Below are positions 9,196 through 16,026 of a stretch of 64,000 nt of DNA, piece by piece; within the stretch, counting starts at the first letter, position 1, and the number at the start of each line of letters is the position of its first letter. The position numbers and the translations under genes are program-made. Below the pieces are notes generated by a model that did no database searches, was not told the DNA's origin, and was given only the letters and a program-made list of their open reading frames with translations. This stretch comes from Myxococcota bacterium (GTDB lineage Bacteria > Myxococcota_A > UBA796), in NCBI GenBank assembly GCA_029251165.1, contig JAQXDW010000042.1, positions 35,100-99,099 of the forward strand, read 5' to 3'.

Positions 9196-10305
9196 ATGCA
9201 TCGGGGCTTCTTCAGCATCCTGACGATCTGTGCGCTGTTTCCGGCAGGCATCGCGCTGGCGCTGGTGATGGGAGCAGGAGCTATTCGGCAGGGGCCCCCG
9301 CTGCTTGTGGCCCTCTCTGCGGGCGCGGTGGTGGTTCTGCCAGGCCTGTCTCTCTCTGCTGTGGTGCGGTTTCGTGCCCTGGCTGCCGCTGTGGGCGTTC
9401 TGCTCTGGTCGAGCCTGGTGACCGCAGGGTTCTCGCTGTACTTTCCTGGCGAGCGTGCAGATGCCCTGGCCGCTGGGCTCTCGGTCTTCACAACCCCCAT
9501 CGGGGTGGCGATCCCCCCCGATGCCATCCTCGCAATCGAGTCTCAGCTCCCTCACCTCGGCGCGGCCACGCCCCGCCCGCCGGTTGCGCGTATCCTGGAG
9601 GAAGTCGAGATTCCGCTGGGGCCGGACGGACCTGCTGACGGGGTGGTCTTGCCGTTTGAGGGCGAGGGGCGGTCGATGTCGCTGCCGCTTCAGGTCGAGG
9701 GACCGGCCGGAACGCAGGAGCTGTGGATGCTCTTCGACACCGGCGCGACCCTCACGACTCTCAACCAGAGCGCCCTCGACGCCCTCGGCGTTGTCGTTCC
9801 TGCAGATGCACCGGAGGTCACCTTGCGGACGGCCTCAGGCGAGCGAACCGCGAAGGTTGCCCTCATCGAGCGCATGTGGCTGGGCGGTCTGGAGGTCAGC
9901 GGCATCACCGTGGCGCTGTGTGAGGAGTGCGCCGGCAGCCGAACCACTGGACTGCTTGGGCTGAACATCTCTGGGCGCTTCCGGGTCACTGTTGATGGGC
10001 ACCGCCGGGAGCTGATCCTTCAGCCGAGAGAGAGCATCGATCATGCCGTCGATCTCTCACCGTGGCTGTCCATCCGCGCCACCGCAGTGCACTGGAGCGA
10101 CGGGCGAATCGAGGTTGAGGTGGGTGCAGACAGCGTCGCGGATCGGCTGGTGGAGTCTGTGGAGGTTGAGATCCACTGCGATGAGACCTTCACCGCTGTC
10201 CTCGAAGAGATCCCGCCCAACGGCAGCCGGGAGGCCACGGTCTCCCTCCCGCTGGGAACGGACTGCACTGACTACACCGTAGAGATGCGCACCGGACGCT
10301 GGTAG
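9196..10305 (+). CDS. Membrane retropepsin-like aspartyl protease
   Basis: This 369-residue protein has an N-terminal membrane region of three or so hydrophobic helices to about residue 105. A single retropepsin-like domain follows, with the catalytic motif LFDTGATLTTL near residue 180 and the second family signature TTGLLGLNISGRF near residue 255. A beta-rich C-terminal domain of about 90 residues has no family I can name. With one DTG motif per chain, a retropepsin-type enzyme must dimerise to be active. Proteins of this type in bacteria are poorly characterised; proteolysis at the membrane is the simplest inference. The ATG at 9196 has a GTGAGG-type ribosome-binding site just upstream. Confidence 0.72.
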   Translation: MHRGFFSILTICALFPAGIALALVMGAGAIRQGPPLLVALSAGAVVVLPGLSLSAVVRFRALAAAVGVLLWSSLVTAGFSLYFPGERADALAAGLSVFTTPIGVAIPPDAILAIESQLPHLGAATPRPPVARILEEVEIPLGPDGPADGVVLPFEGEGRSMSLPLQVEGPAGTQELWMLFDTGATLTTLNQSALDALGVVVPADAPEVTLRTASGERTAKVALIERMWLGGLEVSGITVALCEECAGSRTTGLLGLNISGRFRVTVDGHRRELILQPRESIDHAVDLSPWLSIRATAVHWSDGRIEVEVGADSVADRLVESVEVEIHCDETFTAVLEEIPPNGSREATVSLPLGTDCTDYTVEMRTGRW

Positions 10306-10309
10306 TCCG

Positions 10310-10882
10310 CTACTTCTTCGGTGGAGTCCAGGTTGCGGGGTCCTCGCCTTCGATGAGACCGCTCTCTGGTGTCCAGCCCTTGGCCGGGCTCCAGTTGATG
10401 TTCAGGGCTTCGACCGCTGCCCAAAGCATCAGGTAGACCATCGCGGAGGTGTCTGGCTCGAGATCGACCTCCTGCTCCTGCTTCTCATCGCGCTCAAACA
10501 GAGCCCAGATGATCTCGTCGAGGAGATGGGGCTGAGCGCGCCACGCCACTGCTCGCGCGCGGTCGGCGAAGCCATCGTCAGCGGGCATCAGGCCATCTGC
10601 GGCGGCCATGATGCGAGCGGTCGCAGCGTCGATGTCGCGGCCAGGAACCTTACGGAGGCGTCCGCCAGCCTGATCGAAGATCCGAATGGAGACGGACAGC
10701 ATATACATCGACACCTGGCCAGCCATCGCTCCCATTGGCGCAAAGTTCTGCTCGAAGAACCGGGAGAGCCTGCGCTGCTGCTTGATCAGGCGCGTTGCGG
10801 TTGACTGGAAGGCCTCGCCTTCGCTGCTGCATGCTTCAGCGAGGCGGTGGACCTGGGGACGGAGGATGGTGGGGTTTGACAT
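10310..10882 (-). CDS. Conserved-looking helical protein of unknown function
   Basis: I do not recognise this 190-residue protein. It has no signal peptide, no clear membrane helix and no catalytic motif. The sequence is mostly helical, with a segment rich in Met, Ala and Val around residues 48-65 (MGAMAGQVSMYMLSVSIRIF) and an acidic Glu/Gln stretch near residue 135. The C-terminus is rich in Pro and Trp. It lies 13 bases downstream of the UbiB-like kinase on the same strand, so the two are probably co-transcribed, and it converges with the aspartyl protease gene 4 bases away. Codon use looks like its neighbours. Confidence 0.7.
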   Translation of the reverse strand: MSNPTILRPQVHRLAEACSSEGEAFQSTATRLIKQQRRLSRFFEQNFAPMGAMAGQVSMYMLSVSIRIFDQAGGRLRKVPGRDIDAATARIMAAADGLMPADDGFADRARAVAWRAQPHLLDEIIWALFERDEKQEQEVDLEPDTSAMVYLMLWAAVEALNINWSPAKGWTPESGLIEGEDPATWTPPKK

Positions 10883-10895
10883 GGCCCCAGCACTA

Positions 10896-12248
10896 TCACG
10901 CCACCGGGCTGAAGTCCTCTACCCGGCCTTCGGAGACCGCGATGGCGTGATTGGTGTATCGGTGGAACATCGCACCGTAGTTCATCTCATGGCCGAGCAG
11001 GCGCAGCATGTTGTAGATGCCACCCAGCGCCCGGTGAAGAAAGACGATCTCTCGGGGAGAGCGGAGGTTGGGATACCGCAGCACGCCTGGGACCTGCCGG
11101 CGGACGTCTAACATGATGTTGTCTTCGGCGGTTCCGCAGCGGTAGTTGTCGAGGGTCAGGGGATAGCAGACGGTCTGGGACAGCCTCCAGAGCACCTCCT
11201 CAGATGCTGGAGTGCCAGGGCCGAGGATGTCGAGATCGCGAGCGATGGGGAAGAAGTCGTCCTTGCGGGCTTCTACGATTGCGCTGGCCATCCGGGCATA
11301 CTGGCCGGTCCAGTACGGGTCGAACCGCTTGACGCAGCCGAAGTCGAGGATTCCCACGCCGCCATCTGCGCGGAACAGGTAGTTTCCAGCGTGGGGATCG
11401 GCATGCAGGGCGCGCTGCCGGTAGAACATGTCGTGAAAGCTCTGGGCGAGCAGGTTCCCGGCCCGGGACTTTGCCTCGGGGGTGGCGATCTTCAGGAACT
11501 CGCTCATCGGACGACCCGTGAGGCGATCCATGGTCAGCACCCGACCGGTACACCACTTCGGGTGGGTCTTTGGGATCGAGATGCCCTCGATGCCGGCCAT
11601 CGAGCGGTGAAATTCCTCAAGGTTGGCAGCCTCCTGGTAGTAGTCCAGCTCCTCCGCCAGCCGGTCACGCATCTCTTCGAAGACGGCATCGATCTCGGCG
11701 CGGTCCCGCTTGAGCATCCGGCTGGTGATCAGCAGGGACTTCAGCGCGCTGAGGTCTGAGCCGACGCTGTCCTCGATGCCCTCATGGAGCACCTTGACGA
11801 CCACTGGGGTGCCATCTGGCAGACGGGCAGCGTGGGCCTGGGCCAGCGAGGCAGTCCCAAGCGGCTCCTCGTCAAATGCCAGGAAGTTCTCGGAGAGCGA
11901 TCCTTCGAGCTCGGCTTCTACCGCTGCCTGGATGAGCGCAAACGGAATGGGCTCGGCCTTGTCATTGAGCTGGCTGAGGATCGAGGCCATCTCGGGGGGC
12001 AGATCCATGCCCTCGACGACCTGGGCGAGAGACTGGCCGACCTTCATCGCTGCGCCCTTGAGGTTACCCATCGTGGCGACGACGCGCTCGGCATTCTCCA
12101 GGTGGGTCTTGCGCAGTGACGCGGCGCGACCTTCTTCGTCCTGGAAGGCCCCCCTGATGCGCTGCCCGAGATAGCTGCCCGAGACGCGAGAAGTGAGCCC
12201 GCCGAGTCGGGCCAGTCGGCTCATCTTGGAGCGGGGAGGCTTTGCCAT
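10896..12248 (-). CDS. ABC1/UbiB-family atypical kinase-like protein
   Basis: This 450-residue member of the ABC1/ADCK/UbiB family works in lipid and quinone homeostasis where characterised. Signatures are the KxGQ motif (AAMKVGQSLAQ, near residue 70), the Ala-rich loop that replaces the normal kinase P-loop (LGTASLAQAH), the ion-pair Lys in VVVKVLHEG, the catalytic-loop motif HADPHAGNY and the metal-binding DFG (ILDFGCVKRF). I chose the ATG at 12248 because MAKPPRSKMSRLARL is a normal family start, while the further upstream open frame has unrelated composition. No C-terminal membrane helices are visible, unlike E. coli UbiB. A possible zinc-ribbon gene precedes it by 25 bases and an unknown gene follows. 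Confidence 0.88.
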   Translation of the reverse strand: MAKPPRSKMSRLARLGGLTSRVSGSYLGQRIRGAFQDEEGRAASLRKTHLENAERVVATMGNLKGAAMKVGQSLAQVVEGMDLPPEMASILSQLNDKAEPIPFALIQAAVEAELEGSLSENFLAFDEEPLGTASLAQAHAARLPDGTPVVVKVLHEGIEDSVGSDLSALKSLLITSRMLKRDRAEIDAVFEEMRDRLAEELDYYQEAANLEEFHRSMAGIEGISIPKTHPKWCTGRVLTMDRLTGRPMSEFLKIATPEAKSRAGNLLAQSFHDMFYRQRALHADPHAGNYLFRADGGVGILDFGCVKRFDPYWTGQYARMASAIVEARKDDFFPIARDLDILGPGTPASEEVLWRLSQTVCYPLTLDNYRCGTAEDNIMLDVRRQVPGVLRYPNLRSPREIVFLHRALGGIYNMLRLLGHEMNYGAMFHRYTNHAIAVSEGRVEDFSPVA

Positions 12249-12273
12249 TGTCGTGACGTAACCGGTTGGGTGC

Positions 12274-12471
12274 TTAGCGCCGTCTGCGCTGCTCCAGCAG
12301 ACAGCCTGCGCAGATGAACCGCAGCGGACCTGCGGAGTCACCCCGACCGGATGTCGGCCAGGGCGGCTGGAGAAACCATGCCTTGATCCCCTCAAAAAGG
12401 CGAATTCTTCTACAATGAATGCAGCGTATTGTCGGGCGATAGATCCTGGAGCGGTTCACGGGTACACGCAT
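12274..12471 (-). CDS. Putative small zinc-ribbon protein (low confidence)
   Basis: A 65-codon frame starting at the ATG at 12471 encodes a very basic protein with two CxxC knuckles, CIHC at residues 17-20 and CAGC at 54-57. They are separated by a hydrophobic, Trp-containing middle, and the protein ends in four arginines. The pattern resembles a zinc ribbon. It ends 25 bases before the UbiB-like gene on the same strand, as an operon partner would. Against it: the start codon has no strong ribosome-binding site and the frame runs antisense to the infC leader. I cannot exclude chance. A conserved CxxC pair in homologues would settle it. Confidence 0.35.
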   Translation of the reverse strand: MRVPVNRSRIYRPTIRCIHCRRIRLFEGIKAWFLQPPWPTSGRGDSAGPLRFICAGCLLEQRRRR

Positions 12472-12629
12472 AACAGCAGGGCGGGGCCGGCTGAAACCTC
12501 CAGATTCTTGATTTGCTTCCGGATTTTCGTCACCGCTCAGGTTATCTGTGGCCCGGGAGGGTGTCCGTCCCCCCAAGACTTCATTCCATCGGACAATCCA
12601 ATACTCCTGACAATGAGAGGTATCCGCTG
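12411..12629 (+). promoter_or_regulatory. infC leader region with non-ATG start site
   Basis: The 378 bases between the UbiB-like gene and infC hold the control region for infC. A -10-like TACAAT lies at 12411-12416 but without a well-spaced -35 box, so the promoter is uncertain. No ATG in the infC frame lies near the conserved protein start. Instead a CTG at 12627-12629 stands six bases after GAGAGG (12615-12620), a good Shine-Dalgarno. An ATG frame MRGIR (12613-12630) ends with a TGA overlapping that CTG. IF-3 rejects non-AUG starts, so a CTG would allow self-limiting translation as known for infC in E. coli (AUU). Confidence 0.5.
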
Positions 12630-13382
12630 AGGCGATCGAGAAGACGGTTTCGGCCACAAGCACCAGAAACCGAGCAGCACCGCATCAACCACCACATCCG
12701 CGTTCCGCGCGTTCTTCTTATCGATGAGGAGGGCAACAAGCTCGGCGTGATGCCGACCCGCGATGCGCTCGAGCTCGCGATGGACCGTGGCATGGATCTG
12801 ATCGAAGTTGCTCCCACCGCACGTCCCCCTGTTTGTCGCGTCGGCGACTACGGTCGGCTGAAGTACGATCGAAAGAAGCGGGAGGCCGAGGCTCGCAAGA
12901 ACCGCAGCACGGTCCTGCTCAAGGAGATCAAGGTCCGCCCAAAGACCGACGATCACGACATGGGCTTCAAGATCAAGAACGCGCTGAAGTTCCTTGGAGA
13001 AGGCAACAAGGTCAAGGTCACGGTTCGCTTCCGTGGTCGTGAGCATGCTCACCATGACATCGGCGCGCAGCAGTGCATGCGCCTGTTCAACGCGGTCAAG
13101 GAGTATGCCGTCGTCGAGATGCGCCCTCGTATGGAAGGCCGCCAGATGACCATGATCATTGCCCACAACGGCAAGCCTGTTCCGAAGCGCTCCCCAGCGA
13201 AAGAGGAGGCTGATGCCGCTGCTGAGGCCGCTGCTGAGGCCGCTGCTGAGGCGACTGCTGAGGCGACCGAAGAGGCTGCTGCTGAGGCGACCGAAGAGGC
13301 CGCTGCTGAGGCGACCGAAGAGGCCGCTGCTGAGGCGACCGAAGAGGCCGCTGCTGAGCAGGACGAGGCTGGAGAAGAGTGA
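12627..13382 (+). CDS. infC: Translation initiation factor IF-3 with extended C-terminus
   Basis: IF-3 binds the 30S subunit, prevents premature 50S joining and proofreads start codon choice. The N-domain (RINHHIRVPRVLLID, then GVMPTRDALELA) and the basic linker (DYGRLKYDRKKREAEAR) are followed by the C-domain (EIKVRPKTDDHD, then KVTVRFRGREHAH). Starting at CTG 12627 gives about 18 residues before RIN, close to E. coli IF-3; an ATG start would require an unrelated 38-residue extension. After the core, about 62 residues consist almost only of Ala, Glu and Thr, encoded by tandem repeats. Myxococcus xanthus DsgA is an IF-3 with a similar-sized tail needed for development and a non-AUG start. A strong terminator follows. 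Confidence 0.93.
   Translation: MRRSRRRFRPQAPETEQHRINHHIRVPRVLLIDEEGNKLGVMPTRDALELAMDRGMDLIEVAPTARPPVCRVGDYGRLKYDRKKREAEARKNRSTVLLKEIKVRPKTDDHDMGFKIKNALKFLGEGNKVKVTVRFRGREHAHHDIGAQQCMRLFNAVKEYAVVEMRPRMEGRQMTMIIAHNGKPVPKRSPAKEEADAAAEAAAEAAAEATAEATEEAAAEATEEAAAEATEEAAAEATEEAAAEQDEAGEE
13214..13353 (+). repeat. Tandem repeats encoding the IF-3 Ala/Glu tail
   Basis: About three 12-base units of the form GCCGCTGCTGAG are followed by four nearly identical 24-base units from about 13258, each encoding A-E-A-T-E-E-A-A. The units differ by only one or two bases. Because every unit is a multiple of three, copy-number change by slippage would lengthen or shorten the tail without shifting the frame. Confidence 0.85.
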
Positions 13383-13391
13383 GCTGTTGAG

Positions 13392-15977
13392 TCAGCGCGT
13401 GGTCTTCGGCGGCTCTGCCCGCGCGAAGGTCACCGCAGGCTCGACGGTGCTGCTCCGCACTGAGCTCTCGCGATGGGGCCGTCCGCTGTCGGACGGCCCT
13501 CTTTGGTCGGTGTTGCCGTCCTGATAGAACCGACTGAGGGTCTCCAAGACGGCTCTTCCCGGTGCTCGGATGGTCTCCATCTTCGGAAGTGAGTCGATGA
13601 AGATTCGTCCGTACCAGCGACGGCTGACCCGCTTGTCCAGCACCAGCACCGAGCCCCGATCGCTCTGTGTACGGATCAGCCGGCCAAAGCCCTGGCGAAA
13701 CCGCAGCACCGCTTGTGGGAGCGAGTAGGTCCGGAAAGGATCGACACCCTGTGCAGCGAGCAGCTCATGTCGTGCCTGCTGGACGGGATCCGTCGGCACC
13801 CTGAACGGCAGCCGAGGGATGATGACGAGCCGCAGGGAGTCCCCCTTTACCGAGACGCCTTCCCAGAAGCTGTCGGTCCCAAACAGCACACTGTCGGGGC
13901 TGTTGCGGAAGGCTTCGAGGAGCCTTGCCCTGCCCATCTCTCCTTGACGAAGCAGCAGGAAGCGGCTGCCGAGGGCCTCTGAGACGCGACGATGCAGCCC
14001 TCGCAGCAGTCGAAAGCTGGTGCAGAGGACGAACGCGCCGCCTCCGCTGACTTGGAGCGCATCGATGATGAACCGCGCACAGACCAGCTCGAACTCTGGG
14101 TCGTTGGGAGCGGGGATGTCGGTGGGGAGGCCGAGCAGCGCCTGCCGGTTGTAGTCAAAGGGGGAGGGGAGGGTGGCCAGCCGGATGGTGAGCTGCCGGG
14201 GGCCGGGCTCGGTGAGGCCGACGCGTCCGAGGAAGTGATCGAACTGGTTGTCGACGGTCATCGTCGCGGAGCAGGTTGCGATGGCCTTGAGGGGATCAAA
14301 CACCTTCGCGCGGATCAGCGGACCGACCTCCACCGGGGCAGAGCACAGCGCCGCGGTCGGCGCGCGTGAGCGCCCACGGGCCTCCTCAATCCAGCGAACC
14401 TGCTCGGTATTGTCGGAGAGGAATTCGTAGAGGAAGCTTGCGTGCTCGCCGATCTTTCGCCGTGATCGTGCGAGATCCATCACCGGCTGCGGATCTTTGA
14501 GGTGAAAGCTCTCCGGCAACTCCTTGAGCACGCTCTCCAGCTTCCCGAGGGTATGGGCCGCTCGGGCCAGCCGCTCAGCGGCACCGGTGATGGTCGGGAC
14601 TGCGCTGAGCTCCCAGAACGGCTCCTCCTGGACCTGCGGTGTGATTCGAACCGTTCGCTTCTCTGGTGAGAGCACCGAGGAGGCGAGGTTCTCCAGCCAC
14701 CAGCTGACCCGATCGTGCAGGTCCGTGAGATCGACGATGGCCTGATCGGCCAGCTTGCGAGCGACCTGCTGACGATCGGGAGGCAGGGGACTGTCGGCGG
14801 CGATGTGGAAGCCCAGGAGCCGCTCCAGCGCACCCGGGCGCTTGCGCCGAGAGATGAGCCGACCCGTCGACCGACGGATTGCCCGTGCCGTGGCCTGCTG
14901 ACGGAACAGCGAGGTGGCGGCATCTTCGAGGTGGTGCCCCTCGTCGAGGATGAGGCGATCGAATCGGGGGAGGATGCCGTCTCCGCCGGTCTCGGACTTC
15001 ACCAGCAGGTCTGCGAGCAGGAGGTGGTGGTTGACCACCAGGAGGTGGGCATTCGCAGCCTCTCTGCGCGCCTGGTAGTAAAAGCACTCGTTGAAGTGGG
15101 GGCAGCGGGCACGCAGCGTCTGATCGTGGTCTGAAGCGACCAGGTCCCAGATCTCCTCCTCGACCGGGAACGCCATGTCGCTGCGGCTGCCTTCTGCGGC
15201 ATGGTCTGCCCACTCTGCAATCCGATGGAGGATCGGCGCGGCGCCGTCTCTGGTGGACTCTTCCTTGAGCCGCCTCCGACAGAGATAATTGGACCGTCCC
15301 TTGAGCAGGGCGTAGCGAAACTCCAGTCCGGCCCGCTGCATCACTGGAATGTCTGAGGTGACAAGCTGGCTCTGGAGGTTGATGGTGAAGGTTGCGACCG
15401 CCACCCGTGCCTCGTTCTTGAGCGCCCAGAGGGTGGCCGGGACGAGGTAGGCCAGGGACTTGCCGGTTCCAGTTCCGGCCTCGGTGACGGAGATGTTGCC
15501 TTCGTTGAGGGTCTCTGCCACCCGCAGCGCCATCTCGACCTGAGCATCGCGGGACTCGTAGCCGGGCATGGTGCGCAGCATCGTTGTTGAGAAGAACCGA
15601 CGGATCTCGTCTTCAGAGACCGACTCCATTGGCTTTCGATAGGGCTCGACCACCCACAGCGCTCGCTTCACGGCGTTGTCGACAATGACCACGCCGACCC
15701 CATCCTCGCCGTAGCGATTTGCCAGCATCATGTCTGCTTGTGAGGCCTCGAGTCTGCCGGAGGGGTGGTTGTGAATGACCACCTCTCCGGGCTTCGGGCG
15801 GCTCAGCAAGGCTGGAACGGAGTCCTGGTTGCCGCGACAGTGGACCTCAAGGGCCTCGACGTCTCCGTCTCGATTGATCTGCCCGATGGCGAAGATCTCG
15901 ATGCCGCCGGCCTCGGTGATCGCGGCACGCATGGTCGCGGCGGCGCGTCGAGTGAAGCGGAGACTGGAGGCAGGCAT
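13392..15977 (-). CDS. DinG/XPD-family DNA helicase with N-terminal JAMM (RadC-like) domain
   Basis: This is an 861-residue fusion. Residues 1-115 form a JAB/MPN domain with the complete JAMM zinc motif: E27, H69-x-H71, seven residues, S79 and D82, resembling RadC. From about residue 140 it is a DinG-type superfamily 2 helicase with GTGTGKS at 168-174, NYLC at 230-233, DEGH at 345-348 and a C-terminal FRQGFGRLIR motif (helicase motif VI). Only three cysteines (233, 292, 298) occupy the expected iron-sulphur region where four are usual. I chose ATG 15977, six bases after AAGGG, over an adjacent TTG. DinG enzymes unwind R-loops and damaged DNA. The JAMM half could be a protease/deubiquitinase-like module or a structural domain as in RadC. 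Confidence 0.88.
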   Translation of the reverse strand: MPASSLRFTRRAAATMRAAITEAGGIEIFAIGQINRDGDVEALEVHCRGNQDSVPALLSRPKPGEVVIHNHPSGRLEASQADMMLANRYGEDGVGVVIVDNAVKRALWVVEPYRKPMESVSEDEIRRFFSTTMLRTMPGYESRDAQVEMALRVAETLNEGNISVTEAGTGTGKSLAYLVPATLWALKNEARVAVATFTINLQSQLVTSDIPVMQRAGLEFRYALLKGRSNYLCRRRLKEESTRDGAAPILHRIAEWADHAAEGSRSDMAFPVEEEIWDLVASDHDQTLRARCPHFNECFYYQARREAANAHLLVVNHHLLLADLLVKSETGGDGILPRFDRLILDEGHHLEDAATSLFRQQATARAIRRSTGRLISRRKRPGALERLLGFHIAADSPLPPDRQQVARKLADQAIVDLTDLHDRVSWWLENLASSVLSPEKRTVRITPQVQEEPFWELSAVPTITGAAERLARAAHTLGKLESVLKELPESFHLKDPQPVMDLARSRRKIGEHASFLYEFLSDNTEQVRWIEEARGRSRAPTAALCSAPVEVGPLIRAKVFDPLKAIATCSATMTVDNQFDHFLGRVGLTEPGPRQLTIRLATLPSPFDYNRQALLGLPTDIPAPNDPEFELVCARFIIDALQVSGGGAFVLCTSFRLLRGLHRRVSEALGSRFLLLRQGEMGRARLLEAFRNSPDSVLFGTDSFWEGVSVKGDSLRLVIIPRLPFRVPTDPVQQARHELLAAQGVDPFRTYSLPQAVLRFRQGFGRLIRTQSDRGSVLVLDKRVSRRWYGRIFIDSLPKMETIRAPGRAVLETLSRFYQDGNTDQRGPSDSGRPHRESSVRSSTVEPAVTFARAEPPKTTR
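13476..13504 (+). terminator. Rho-independent terminator of infC
   Basis: A perfect 10-base-pair stem (13476-13485 with 13490-13499) with a CTGT loop is followed by TCTTT. It lies about 95 bases after the infC stop and inside the 3' coding end of the convergent helicase gene, so these bases serve both as terminator and as codons. Confidence 0.85.
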
Positions 15978-16026
15978 CTTCAACCCTTATCCCAGCGGGA
16001 GATCGTGGTGGTCCAGAAGCTGTCCG

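Noticed and set aside
8541..9638. A 365-codon plus-strand frame crossing the exonuclease and the protease start
   Set aside because: Composition is Arg/Gly/Cys noise and it overlaps two genes with complete motifs.
12415..12630. A 71-codon frame in the infC leader ending on the CTG start
   Set aside because: The amino acid sequence looks random and there is no ribosome-binding site. Only the short overlap with the infC start is kept as an observation.
13214..13353. Regular repeats that could suggest a CRISPR-like array
   Set aside because: Units are contiguous with no spacers and encode the IF-3 tail in frame.
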